Below, piece after piece: positions 7,470 through 15,099 of a stretch of 15,351 bases of DNA. The notes beneath the pieces were generated by a model that saw nothing but the letters and a program-made list of their open reading frames with translations, searched no databases and was not told where the DNA came from. Each line of letters starts with the position of its first letter. Position 1 is the first letter of the stretch. The translations under genes and the position numbers were made by a program. Source of the DNA: an uncultured Bacilli bacterium (GTDB lineage: Bacteria; Bacillota_I; Bacilli_A; RF39; UBA660); contig CAKPFH010000036.1 in the NCBI GenBank assembly GCA_934153655.1, positions 1 to 15,351 of the forward strand, written 5' to 3'.

Positions 7470-8324
7470 TTAACTTTTATGACATAAATATTTAACTAAT
7501 ATTTTATGACCACTATTTGGTTTAGCATTAAATAATTGGTAATTTGGAAATTCTTTCTTTAAAGCAATACTAATAGAAGATTTCATATTTTTTTCGGATG
7601 AGGCTATAAAATAAGAAGAGCCACTTCCTGATAAAGAATAATTTAAATTAGGATATTGTTTTAAAAAAGCATTTAATCTTTCAGTTTCACCTGGTATTAT
7701 TCTTGAAAAATCATTTTGTAATAAATTATTTGGTATACCTTTTTCAGATAAAGGTGTTTTATCAAGTCTTGAAAACATATCTTTAGTACTTATTTCAAAA
7801 TCAGGTTTAATGATTAAAAAACTTTGATAAGGACTTTTGGTATAATTTTCAATTCTTTCACCACATCCTGTAATAAATTTACAACCTGAATAAATAAAAT
7901 AAGGAACATTTGGTCCGATTAAAGATGCTAGAAAAATTAATTCTCTTTTTGTTAAATTAGTATGATAATATTCATTTAATCCTAGTAATACTCCAGCTGC
8001 ATCTGTTGAATCCCCACTTAATCCTGCTTTACTTGGAATATTTTTTTCAATAATTATAGAAAATCCCTCTGGATTTATTTTGGTATAATCAAAGAATAAC
8101 TTAGCCATCTTAAAACAATTATTAGTTTCATCTAATAAAATATTATTATTTTTGACAATTAAACCAGTTTTTGATTTTGTCTCTTGTAAAATTACTTTAT
8201 CATATAAATCAACGGTTTGACTTATCATTTTCATATTATGTAATTCTTTTTCTCGATTATATCCTGTAACATTTAAAAATAAATTAATTTTAGCAGGACA
8301 AGCTACTTCAACCACTTTTAACAT
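7470..8324 (-). CDS. ispE: 4-diphosphocytidyl-2-C-methyl-D-erythritol kinase (IspE), divergent
   Basis: A 284-residue GHMP kinase closest to IspE, which phosphorylates CDP-methylerythritol in the MEP isoprenoid pathway. Present: PAKINLFL (10-17, with catalytic Lys12), a conserved His29 in ELHNMKM (family GYHxL), the glycine-rich ATP loop AGLSGDSTDAAG (100-111; family AGLGGGSSDAAA) and LSGSGSS (231-237). Odd: the block GPNVPYF (137-143) has Asn139, where the family has the catalytic Asp of G-A/S-D-V. The Tyr of GYH and two Gly of the ATP loop are also changed. AGGAGGGG lies seven bases before the ATG. It is a single-gene unit. IspE remains the best call. A related GHMP kinase with another substrate, or reduced activity, is possible. 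Confidence 0.8.
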   Translation of the reverse strand: MLKVVEVACPAKINLFLNVTGYNREKELHNMKMISQTVDLYDKVILQETKSKTGLIVKNNNILLDETNNCFKMAKLFFDYTKINPEGFSIIIEKNIPSKAGLSGDSTDAAGVLLGLNEYYHTNLTKRELIFLASLIGPNVPYFIYSGCKFITGCGERIENYTKSPYQSFLIIKPDFEISTKDMFSRLDKTPLSEKGIPNNLLQNDFSRIIPGETERLNAFLKQYPNLNYSLSGSGSSYFIASSEKNMKSSISIALKKEFPNYQLFNAKPNSGHKILVKYLCHKS

Positions 8325-8360
8325 ATTAACCCCTCCTGAGCCTTAACTCAAAACGACAGT

Positions 8361-8389
8361 ATTATAGCACTTTTAAAGAAAAAAAGCAA
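8361..8389 (-). promoter_or_regulatory. Promoter of ispE, overlapping the ung terminator
   Basis: On the minus strand: TGCTATAAT, an extended -10 with perfect TATAAT (complement of 8361-8366). A weak -35 TTGCTT (complement of 8384-8389) lies 17 bp upstream, inside the downstream arm and T-run of the ung terminator. Confidence 0.6.
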
Positions 8390-8401
8390 ATTTAGATTTG
8401 C
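8379..8401 (-). terminator. Intrinsic terminator of the femX-ung operon
   Basis: The minus strand reads GCAAAT (complement of 8396-8401), a 4-nt loop CTAA that contains the ung TAA stop codon, ATTTGC (complement of 8386-8391), then seven T. It is a compact intrinsic terminator built across the stop codon. Confidence 0.75.
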
Positions 8402-9051
8402 CAGTTAATAGGTTTTAAATTATTTTTAACTAAAAACTCATTAGTTTTAGAAAAAGGTTTTGAACCAAAGAAACCATTATAAGCTGATAATGGAGATGGA
8501 TGAGCTGATTCTATTACTAAGTGTTTAGAATTAGTAATAAATTTCTTTTTACTACGTGCAAAATTACCCCAAAAGATAAAAACAACAGGTTCAGCTTTTT
8601 CATTTAATTTTTTAATTACTTCATCTGTAAATACGCCCCAACCTATATCTTTATGACTATTAGCATGATCTTTTATAACAGTTAAAGTCGTATTTAAAAG
8701 AAGTACTCCTTGTTTAGCCCAAGGTATTAAAGAACTAGATTTTGGAATACTACAACCTACATCACTTTCAAGTTCTTTAAAAATATTAGTTAAAGAAGGT
8801 GGTCTTTTAATGCCATCTGGAACTGAGAAACACAAACCCTCTGCTTCTCCATAACCATGATATGGATCTTGACCAAGTATTACCACTTTAACATTTTTAT
8901 AAGGAGTATACCTAAAACAACGAAATACTTCCTTTTTAGGTGGATACACCTCATGTTTAGAATATTCTAATTGAACAAATTTTAATAATTTATAAAAATA
9001 TTCTTTTTTAAATTCACTATCTAATACATTATCCCAATCATTTCCTATCAT
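8392..9051 (-). CDS. ung: Uracil-DNA glycosylase, family 1
   Basis: A 219-residue family-1 uracil-DNA glycosylase, which removes uracil from DNA to start base excision repair. All signature blocks are intact: GQDPYHGYGEAEGLCFSVP (60-78, with catalytic Asp62), LLLNTTLTV (117-125, with the uracil-binding Asn120), HANSHKDIGW (129-138) and HPSPLSA (184-190, catalytic His and the DNA-intercalating loop). Length is normal for the family. Its ATG overlaps the stop of the symporter gene by four bases (ATGA), with GAGG upstream, so translation is probably coupled. A repair gene closing an amino-acid/cell-wall operon looks like passive linkage. Confidence 0.97.
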   Translation of the reverse strand: MIGNDWDNVLDSEFKKEYFYKLLKFVQLEYSKHEVYPPKKEVFRCFRYTPYKNVKVVILGQDPYHGYGEAEGLCFSVPDGIKRPPSLTNIFKELESDVGCSIPKSSSLIPWAKQGVLLLNTTLTVIKDHANSHKDIGWGVFTDEVIKKLNEKAEPVVFIFWGNFARSKKKFITNSKHLVIESAHPSPLSAYNGFFGSKPFSKTNEFLVKNNLKPINWQI

Positions 9052-10346
9052 AACAACCTCTTATAAACTAAATATTCTTCTATTATATCACGTCTTAAAG
9101 AAAAAATAGCATAAATATTTATAATTGCAAGTATTCCAGCTAAAATATCTACTAAATTCCATAAAAAAGTTGGACTTATAAAACTACCTAAAACTAGTAA
9201 AAAACAAGTAATTATTTTTAAGCCTAATATATAAGTAGGAGAAATATTTTTAAAAATAAATTTTAAGTTGGATTCTCCATAATAATAACCTGAGATAATC
9301 GTTGAAAAAGAAAAAGCAATTATACAAATATATAAAAGTACATCTCCAACAATACCTAAATGATAACTTAAAGCATCTCTTGTAATTTCAATTCCATTTA
9401 CATCTAAATAATTAAGAGGATTATAATTAGATGTTAAAATAATTAAAGCTGTTCCAAGACAAACAACAAAGGTTACAAAGTAAACTCCTAAAGTTGAAAT
9501 CATTCCTTGTTTAATAGCATCCTTAGTATTGGAAGAACCTGAAGCAATAGATGCTGTTCCAAGACCAGCTTCATTTGAAAATATTCCTCGTTGTACTCCA
9601 ATTATAATAACTGAAAACATTCCCCAACCAAGAGCTTTAAAATTAAAAGCACTAGTAACTATATTAATAATTAAGCTTGGTAATAAACTAATATTTTTTA
9701 TAACAACAAGCAAGGTCATCAATAAATAAATAAGACTCATAGCAGGAATAAAAATATTAGAAAACTTAGATATTCCTTTTATTCCTTTAAAAATAATTAA
9801 AAAGGAAAGAATTCCTACTATTATTCCAATTATAATACTTGGAATATTAAAAACAGTTGTTAAAGACTTAGCAATAGTATTAGATTGAATGGTTAAAAAG
9901 CCAAAAATATAAGTTATTATTATTAAACTTGCATATAAATAAGATAATTTTTTCTTACCTAAACCTTTTTTTATATAGTAAGCCGGTCCTCCTAAATAAT
10001 CTTTACCACTTTTTTCATGATAAACAACTGCTAAAGTATTTTCAACTAAAGAATTAGGAGCAACAATTATACAAGATAATAGTATCCAAAAAATTGTTCC
10101 TACTCCACCTTTATAAATTGATAAAGCAATTCCAGCAAGAGAACCTACTCCAATACAAGCACCAAGAGATACCATTAAAGATGACATTGGTGATATTCCC
10201 GATGAATCTTTATCATTTTTCTTTAAAACTTTGAATAACTTTCTTAATTTTAAATGTAAAAAATCAAGTTTAAAAGCAAAATAAAAACCCGATAATACTA
10301 GCATAACTGTTGAAATACTCCAAATAATACTATTTATTTTTTCCAT
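9048..10346 (-). CDS. Alanine/glycine:cation symporter (AGCS family)
   Basis: A 432-residue polytopic membrane protein with about ten or eleven hydrophobic helices. The family signature GVQRGIFSNEAGLGTASIA (250-268) is clear, and the region LGACIGVGSLAGIA plus GGVGTIFW (61-88) matches the first AGCS motif. Members import alanine or glycine with sodium or protons. Most members I know read G-x-G-N in the first motif; here it is GVGS, so the substrate or cation site may differ. Length is slightly short (often 440-500). TAGGAGGAATATG overlaps the preceding ligase stop and gives a very strong ribosome site. Co-transcription with a FemABX protein and an ATP-grasp ligase suggests that it supplies an amino acid for wall cross-bridges (inference). 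Confidence 0.92.
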   Translation of the reverse strand: MEKINSIIWSISTVMLVLSGFYFAFKLDFLHLKLRKLFKVLKKNDKDSSGISPMSSLMVSLGACIGVGSLAGIALSIYKGGVGTIFWILLSCIIVAPNSLVENTLAVVYHEKSGKDYLGGPAYYIKKGLGKKKLSYLYASLIIITYIFGFLTIQSNTIAKSLTTVFNIPSIIIGIIVGILSFLIIFKGIKGISKFSNIFIPAMSLIYLLMTLLVVIKNISLLPSLIINIVTSAFNFKALGWGMFSVIIIGVQRGIFSNEAGLGTASIASGSSNTKDAIKQGMISTLGVYFVTFVVCLGTALIILTSNYNPLNYLDVNGIEITRDALSYHLGIVGDVLLYICIIAFSFSTIISGYYYGESNLKFIFKNISPTYILGLKIITCFLLVLGSFISPTFLWNLVDILAGILAIINIYAIFSLRRDIIEEYLVYKRLL

Positions 10347-10353
10347 ATTCCTC

Positions 10354-11547
10354 CTATTTATTATACTTTAAATAATCATGAATTATATGATAATCCCATT
10401 TCATTTGATATAAATATCTTATAATATTAATATCATATTTTGATAAAGAAAAACGATAGAAATTCTTAATTTTAATCTTTTGCTTATTCTTATTTAAACA
10501 ATATTTTAACATACACTTTGGTATAATACTAACAACAAAAGGTTTATTTGCAATTTCAAATTCCTTTTCTTTATTATATATGTAATCATCTATTAAATAT
10601 TCACATAAATTAACACCACTTGCATAAGTATAAAAATTACTTCTTCCTTGTCTTATATTCATTTCAAATATATAATATTTTTTTCTTTTAATGTCATATT
10701 CAATATCAAAATGACAAATACCAGTAAACTTTATACTTTCTAAAAAATCTTTTAAAGCAAAACTTAAATCTTTTAAATAAGCATCTTTTATTGCTGAGTA
10801 ATTACCTATTAATTTTGGACTTCTATCATGCATTAAAATATTACCACAAGTTGCAACTTGAACTTTGTTATCTTTAGAAACATAAAAAGTTAAAACATAC
10901 ATTGATTCATCATTACCATATATATATTCTTGGAATATAAACTTACCAGGATAATTACTATTAGAAATTAAAGATATAACTTTTACAAGTTCTGAATAAC
11001 TATTAATTTTATATCCTTTTTGTTTACCAACAAATTCATATTTAGAATATAAAACAGAATCAGCTGGTTTTATAAAAATAGGATAATCAAATTTAATTTT
11101 ATAGTTTTCTAACTTATCTTTACTAAAATCATATATTTGATACTTAGGATAATTTAAATTATATTTTTCACATAAAGAATAAAATGATTCTTTATTAAAT
11201 AATTTATTAAACATTTGAATATCAACCATTGGAATTATATAATTACTACTTATTTTCTCAATTAAATCTCGGTTATTCATAATATGTTCAACATAATAAT
11301 CAGTATTACCAAGTAATATTATTTTAGTACTTGGATATTGTTTATTCAAATTAGTTAAAGCCTTAACTAAGCCAGTACTTGTTAATATATCTTCATAATA
11401 ATAAGGTTCTACTAATTTACTATGACTAGTTGGGTATAAAGGTGTTTTACCAAGAACAATAAGTTTTCTTTTATATTTCCTAAAAAATGCTCTGGCAACA
11501 CCATAAGTATTCATATCACCACCAAGTACAGCAATTAAAAAATTCAT
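10354..11547 (-). CDS. ATP-grasp carboxylate-amine ligase (D-aspartate-ligase-like paralogue 1)
   Basis: A 397-residue ATP-grasp enzyme. The N-terminal VLGGDMNTYGVARAF (7-21) resembles the nucleotide-fold start of the second ligase of this window. FIKPADSV (158-165), FIFQEYIYGNDE (203-214) and the metal/ATP block FEMNIRQGRS (294-303) define the ATP-grasp core. It shares with the ligase at 12839 the SPK.IG.Y.AI, KDFLESI...G and NIRQGRS blocks, so the two are clear paralogues. Such enzymes (for example the Enterococcus D-aspartate ligase) join an amino acid to the side-chain amine of peptidoglycan precursors without tRNA. The ATG overlaps the femX-type stop by one base (TAATG). It lacks the C-terminal extension of its paralogue. 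The substrate is unknown. Confidence 0.8.
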   Translation of the reverse strand: MNFLIAVLGGDMNTYGVARAFFRKYKRKLIVLGKTPLYPTSHSKLVEPYYYEDILTSTGLVKALTNLNKQYPSTKIILLGNTDYYVEHIMNNRDLIEKISSNYIIPMVDIQMFNKLFNKESFYSLCEKYNLNYPKYQIYDFSKDKLENYKIKFDYPIFIKPADSVLYSKYEFVGKQKGYKINSYSELVKVISLISNSNYPGKFIFQEYIYGNDESMYVLTFYVSKDNKVQVATCGNILMHDRSPKLIGNYSAIKDAYLKDLSFALKDFLESIKFTGICHFDIEYDIKRKKYYIFEMNIRQGRSNFYTYASGVNLCEYLIDDYIYNKEKEFEIANKPFVVSIIPKCMLKYCLNKNKQKIKIKNFYRFSLSKYDINIIRYLYQMKWDYHIIHDYLKYNK

Positions 11548-12734
11548 TATTTTACCTTCTTTCTTAATATATATCTTATTATTTTATGCCTTATTGGAAT
11601 TAAAATTTTAAAAATAGTATACATAAATTTATTTAAAACAAAATCAAATTCACCAATAAACTCAGTATATTCACCACCCCATTTTTTCTTAAATTCATTT
11701 AAACCAACTAAATTACTTTTACTATTTGGTTTACCAATTGTTCCAAATTCATCAAAAATAGTTGAACCTAATCTTTTAGCCTCTTTAATTTGATAATCAA
11801 ATAATTTGTAATTAGCACAAGTATTTTTAAAATCTAAATCATTAGCACCATATAAATACCAACTTTTATTACCATAAGTAATCATATAATATGCACTTAC
11901 ATAATACTTTTCATTAAGTTTAAATTTCTTTAAATATTCATTTTTCTCTTGAAGAAGTTTTTCTTTTCTTTCATCGTTTTTACTAATTTCACTATCTAAA
12001 TATGAAATAATATCATTTAAATTAACACTTGCTAAAAGAATAGTTAAATTATCTTTAAATATATCATAAAAATCATAATAAAATTTATCTGGATGAGAAT
12101 AAAAGTTTTGTCTTGATTCAGTTAATTTCATTAATCTTACAAATTCTTTTATAGAATCTCTATTACCAAGTTCTACCATAACTTTATATTTATTTGCTCT
12201 TTTAATATGATGACGAACCATTTGAGAGTAATTCTTATCTATTTCTTCTACACTTTTGTCTAAATCAATTCTATAGGTAAAACGAGGTTCCGTAGTTTCA
12301 AAAAAATAAGTTAACTTTCTATGTTTATAACCTATATTTTTAAGAAATGATACTAATTTATAATTATCTAAACCATCAATTTTATTAGCATTTAAATCAA
12401 TAGTATGAAGTTTAATATCAGGATCTATTCTAAAAAAGATAACCTTTTTATCTAAAAAATCTTTTAATTTAAGAGTAAACTCTTTAATTAAAGAAAAATC
12501 ATTATAATCAAGAGTAAAACCTCTTGGTATATAATAATAAGAGTACCCTAACAACAAATCTTTTCTTAATAAAAGAGCAGTTGCAACTAACTTATCTTTA
12601 TCATATAATCCTACATATAATGGTTTAAAATTTCTAGTTTTAGATAATTCACCCCATTCATAACTTTGTAAAAAATGAGCTTTATCCTTAGTAAATTTTA
12701 TATATTCTTTTTTATTTATTTTTTTAAGTTTCAT
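11547..12734 (-). CDS. FemABX-family peptidoglycan bridge aminoacyltransferase
   Basis: A 395-residue FemABX protein. These twin-GNAT-fold cytosolic enzymes transfer amino acids from aminoacyl-tRNA onto the side chain of lipid II or its precursors. Evidence: FLQSYEWGELSK (21-32), the first-domain RGFTLDY (71-77), QMVRHHIKRA (171-180), WYLYGAND (292-299), and the C-terminal signature FKKKWGGEYTEFIGEFD (348-364). Between the domains, residues about 243-272 form a short charged helical stretch like the FemA arm, but shorter. The basic, hydrophobic tail (370-395) may touch the membrane. It is first in an operon with a tRNA-independent ligase, an amino-acid symporter and ung. The ribosome site is weak (GGTG). 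The amino acid added cannot be told from sequence. Confidence 0.88.
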   Translation of the reverse strand: MKLKKINKKEYIKFTKDKAHFLQSYEWGELSKTRNFKPLYVGLYDKDKLVATALLLRKDLLLGYSYYYIPRGFTLDYNDFSLIKEFTLKLKDFLDKKVIFFRIDPDIKLHTIDLNANKIDGLDNYKLVSFLKNIGYKHRKLTYFFETTEPRFTYRIDLDKSVEEIDKNYSQMVRHHIKRANKYKVMVELGNRDSIKEFVRLMKLTESRQNFYSHPDKFYYDFYDIFKDNLTILLASVNLNDIISYLDSEISKNDERKEKLLQEKNEYLKKFKLNEKYYVSAYYMITYGNKSWYLYGANDLDFKNTCANYKLFDYQIKEAKRLGSTIFDEFGTIGKPNSKSNLVGLNEFKKKWGGEYTEFIGEFDFVLNKFMYTIFKILIPIRHKIIRYILRKKVK

Positions 12735-12754
12735 TATTCACCAACTTCATTAAA

Positions 12755-12783
12755 AGTATATAATAAGAAAAAAAGATAGTCAA
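12755..12783 (-). promoter_or_regulatory. Promoter of the femX-ligase-symporter-ung operon
   Basis: On the minus strand: -35 TTGACT (complement of 12778-12783), spacer of exactly 17, -10 TATACT (complement of 12755-12760). The leader is about 14 nt. Confidence 0.72.
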
Positions 12784-12812
12784 CTTAATTTATTTATTAT
12801 TTATTATATTTG

Positions 12813-12821
12813 TGTTATACT
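12813..12821 (+). promoter_or_regulatory. Extended -10 promoter of the ligase-racemase operon
   Basis: TGTTATACT (12813-12821) is an extended -10. The -35 region 17 bp upstream (12793-12798, TTTATT) is poor. Start near 12828, right at the GAGAGG ribosome site (12828-12833), so the leader would be about 11 nt. It lies back-to-back with the femX promoter, the two core elements about 30 bp apart. Confidence 0.55.
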
Positions 12822-12838
12822 AATTAAGAGAGGTTTAT

Positions 12839-14377
12839 ATGAAAGAATATAATTTTATTCCAGTTTTACTTGGAAGTGATAGAAATGTTTATGGTATGGC
12901 TGTTTCTTTTCATGAACAATATAATATTAGAAGTATTGCTCTTGGTAAATGTGATTTTTTAGAAACAAGATATACCAAAATAATTGATTTATATCAAAAT
13001 AAAGATATAGAAAAAAAAGAAGTATTTTTAGAAGAATTAAAAAAAATATATGAAAACAACAAAGATAAAAAATTATTATTAATTGCTTGTAGTGATACTT
13101 ATATGAAACTAATTGTAGAAAATAAAAAAGAACTTGAAAAGTATTTCTTAGTTCCTTATATTGATGAAGAATTAATGAATAAATTAGTTTTAAAAGAAGA
13201 GTTTTATAAAACATGTGAAAAATATAATTTAGATTATCCAAAAACTAAAATTATAGACAAAGAAAACATAAGTATTGATTTTAATTACCCTGTTATTATT
13301 AAACCAAGTGATTCTGTTTCTTATTTTAAAACGGATTTTCCTGGTAAAAAGAAAGTATTTATTGTTTATAATGAAAATGAATACAATAATACTATTAATA
13401 ATATATATAATTCAAGTTATAAAGGTAATTTAATAGTTCAAGAATATATTGAAGGTGATGATACTACTTTAAGAGTAATGAATTGTTATGTTAATAAACG
13501 TCATCACGTAACCTTCATGGCTCTTGGTAATATTTTACTAGAAGAAAAAACTCCTAAATCAATAGGAGACTATGATGCAATTATTCCAACTTATGATGAA
13601 GAGTTATTTAAGAAAATGAAAGATTTTCTAGAAAGTATTAACTATGTTGGATATGCTAACTTTGATTTTAAATTAGATAAGAAAACTAATACTTATAAAT
13701 TGTTTGAAATAAATATAAGACAAGGAAGAAGTTCTTCTTTTACAACTGTTGCAGGTTGTAATTTAACTAAATATGTAGTTGATGATTTTATCTATGATAA
13801 AGACATGGAAACTGAATATTTAAAAAATGATTACCTTTGGACAATTGTACCAAAAGGAGTTATATTTAAATATTTAAAAAATGAAAAATTGAAAGAATTA
13901 GTAAAAAAACTTTATCAAGAAAAGAAAGTAAGAAATATTTTATTTTATAAAAAAGATTTTAGTTTTAAAAGATATTATTTTCTTACTTTAAGAACTCTTA
14001 ACTACTATAATAAATTTAAAAAGTATTATGTTGTAAATAGTAATAAGGATGATAGTAATAATAGTAATAATAAAAAAAGTCTAGGTATTATAGGAAACGA
14101 TTATAATAAAACTACTAAGTTATTTAATGATATAGTAATGAATACAAAGGCTAAAACTGATCAAGAACATATTATTATAAATATAATACTTACTAAAAAT
14201 CTGGAAAAAGAAAATATACTTGAAAATATTAAATATTTAGAAAGTATTAAAACAACTTATTTAATAATTGATATAGATGATGAAAGTATAAAAGATTTTA
14301 TTAAAGAAAATACAAATTTAATTATAATAGATAGTTTAGATAAAGTTCAAGAATTACATGAGGAAAATATTATATGA
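12839..14377 (+). CDS. ATP-grasp D-aspartate-ligase-like enzyme with a degenerate racemase-like C-terminus
   Basis: A 512-residue protein. Residues about 1-395 form an ATP-grasp carboxylate-amine ligase: VLLGSDRNVYGMAVSF (9-24), IIKPSDSV (153-160), LIVQEYIEGDD (198-208), FEINIRQGRSS (289-299). The family includes the Enterococcus D-aspartate ligase, which attaches D-Asp to the Lys side chain of UDP-MurNAc-pentapeptide. After an Asn/Ser/Asp-rich linker (about 399-414), residues 415-512 resemble the N-terminal half of an aspartate racemase without its catalytic residues. The next gene, overlapping by four bases (ATGA), is an intact racemase, which strongly suggests D-Asp as substrate. It is the paralogue of the divergent ligase but about 115 residues longer. 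Start set by GAGAGG five bases before the ATG. Confidence 0.83.
   Translation: MKEYNFIPVLLGSDRNVYGMAVSFHEQYNIRSIALGKCDFLETRYTKIIDLYQNKDIEKKEVFLEELKKIYENNKDKKLLLIACSDTYMKLIVENKKELEKYFLVPYIDEELMNKLVLKEEFYKTCEKYNLDYPKTKIIDKENISIDFNYPVIIKPSDSVSYFKTDFPGKKKVFIVYNENEYNNTINNIYNSSYKGNLIVQEYIEGDDTTLRVMNCYVNKRHHVTFMALGNILLEEKTPKSIGDYDAIIPTYDEELFKKMKDFLESINYVGYANFDFKLDKKTNTYKLFEINIRQGRSSSFTTVAGCNLTKYVVDDFIYDKDMETEYLKNDYLWTIVPKGVIFKYLKNEKLKELVKKLYQEKKVRNILFYKKDFSFKRYYFLTLRTLNYYNKFKKYYVVNSNKDDSNNSNNKKSLGIIGNDYNKTTKLFNDIVMNTKAKTDQEHIIINIILTKNLEKENILENIKYLESIKTTYLIIDIDDESIKDFIKENTNLIIIDSLDKVQELHEENII
14081..14374 (+). other. Degenerate aspartate/glutamate racemase-like domain (C-terminal part of the ligase)
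   Basis: Residues 415-512 of the ligase read LGIIGNDYNKTTKLFNDIV then TKAKTDQEHI. This matches the opening of Asp/Glu racemases (family pattern IGIIGG-x-GP-x-AT..., then AKTDQEHIP). The GG-x-GP loop, the PDRT block and the catalytic PCNTA cysteine are absent; the equivalent stretch is IDIDDES. The second half of the racemase fold, with the second cysteine, is missing altogether. It aligns over its length with residues 2-108 of the adjacent intact racemase if one gap of about 13 is allowed. It is a probable pseudo-enzyme remnant or docking domain. Confidence 0.6.
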
Positions 14378-15066
14378 AAATAGGTATAATTGGAGGATTA
14401 GGTCCTCTTGCAACGGTTAAGTTTATGGAACTAATAAATGAAAGAATAGATGACGAAGATATTGAACTTGTTGTTATAAATGATCCAACTACTCCTGATA
14501 GAACAAGTTATATATTAGATAATACTAAAGATAATCCAGTTTATAAAATTCTTGATATGGTTAAAAAACTTGAAAAAGCCAATTGTTCTGTTATTGTAAT
14601 GCCTTGTAATACTGCTTCTTACTTTTATAAAGAAATTAAAAATGCAACTAATATTCATTTTATTAATATTGTTGAAGAAACTGTTAAATATTTAGCTAAA
14701 AATAAGATTAAAAAAGTAGGATTACTTGCAACTAAGGGTACTATTAAAAGTAAAATATATGAAGATTTATTAAATGAATATGACATTGAATGTGTAATAC
14801 CAAATAGTATAGATCAAGATACTATTCAAGAAGTAATATATGATGGAGTTAAAAGTAATAAAGATATTAGTTTAGATAAGTTTTATGAGATAACTAATAG
14901 ATTAAAAGAACAAGGATGCGAGAAAATAATTCTTGGTTGTACCGAGTTGTCGGCTTTAAGAAAAATAAAAGGTTTATATCAAGAAGAATATTTAGATGCT
15001 ATGGAAATACTTGCTGATGATACTGTTAATTATGCGAGTAAAAATAAAAATAAACAAGATATTTAA
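14374..15066 (+). CDS. racD: Aspartate racemase (Asp/Glu racemase superfamily)
   Basis: A 230-residue cofactor-independent racemase. The phosphate/substrate loop GGLGPLAT (7-14), PDRTSY (41-46), first catalytic cysteine in MPCNTASYF and second in LGCTEL are all intact, so both proton-transfer thiols are present. Length is typical (about 225-240). The motif set is that of aspartate rather than glutamate racemases, consistent with supplying D-Asp to the ligase encoded immediately upstream, with which it overlaps by ATGA. GAGG lies ten bases before the ATG and translational coupling is likely. The substrate is inferred from motifs and context; broad-specificity amino-acid racemases of the same family exist. 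Confidence 0.9.
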   Translation: MKIGIIGGLGPLATVKFMELINERIDDEDIELVVINDPTTPDRTSYILDNTKDNPVYKILDMVKKLEKANCSVIVMPCNTASYFYKEIKNATNIHFINIVEETVKYLAKNKIKKVGLLATKGTIKSKIYEDLLNEYDIECVIPNSIDQDTIQEVIYDGVKSNKDISLDKFYEITNRLKEQGCEKIILGCTELSALRKIKGLYQEEYLDAMEILADDTVNYASKNKNKQDI

Positions 15067-15073
15067 AATATCT
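15057..15073 (+). other. Small hairpin centred on the racD stop codon
   Basis: AGATATT (15057-15063), TAA stop (15064-15066), AATATCT (15067-15073): a perfect 7-bp inverted repeat whose loop is exactly the stop codon. No T-run follows on the plus strand, so it is not a standard terminator and read-through into the RNA gene downstream is possible. On the minus strand it is followed by T-rich sequence. Confidence 0.4.
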
Positions 15074-15099
15074 AATAACAAAAAAATATTCAAAAAAAC

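Noticed and set aside
9529..9729. Plus-strand open frame of 66 codons
   Set aside because: Antisense shadow of the conserved AGCS signature region.
12927..13241. Minus-strand open frame of 104 codons inside the second ligase
   Set aside because: Antisense to well-conserved ATP-grasp sequence; Tyr/Leu/Ile-rich low-complexity translation and no start signals.
14374..14377. Frameshifted single ligase-racemase fusion gene
   Set aside because: The racemase has its own GAGG site and a complete N-terminus starting at the ATG, and the ligase tail already carries a separate racemase-like remnant. Two overlapping genes fit better than a sequencing error.
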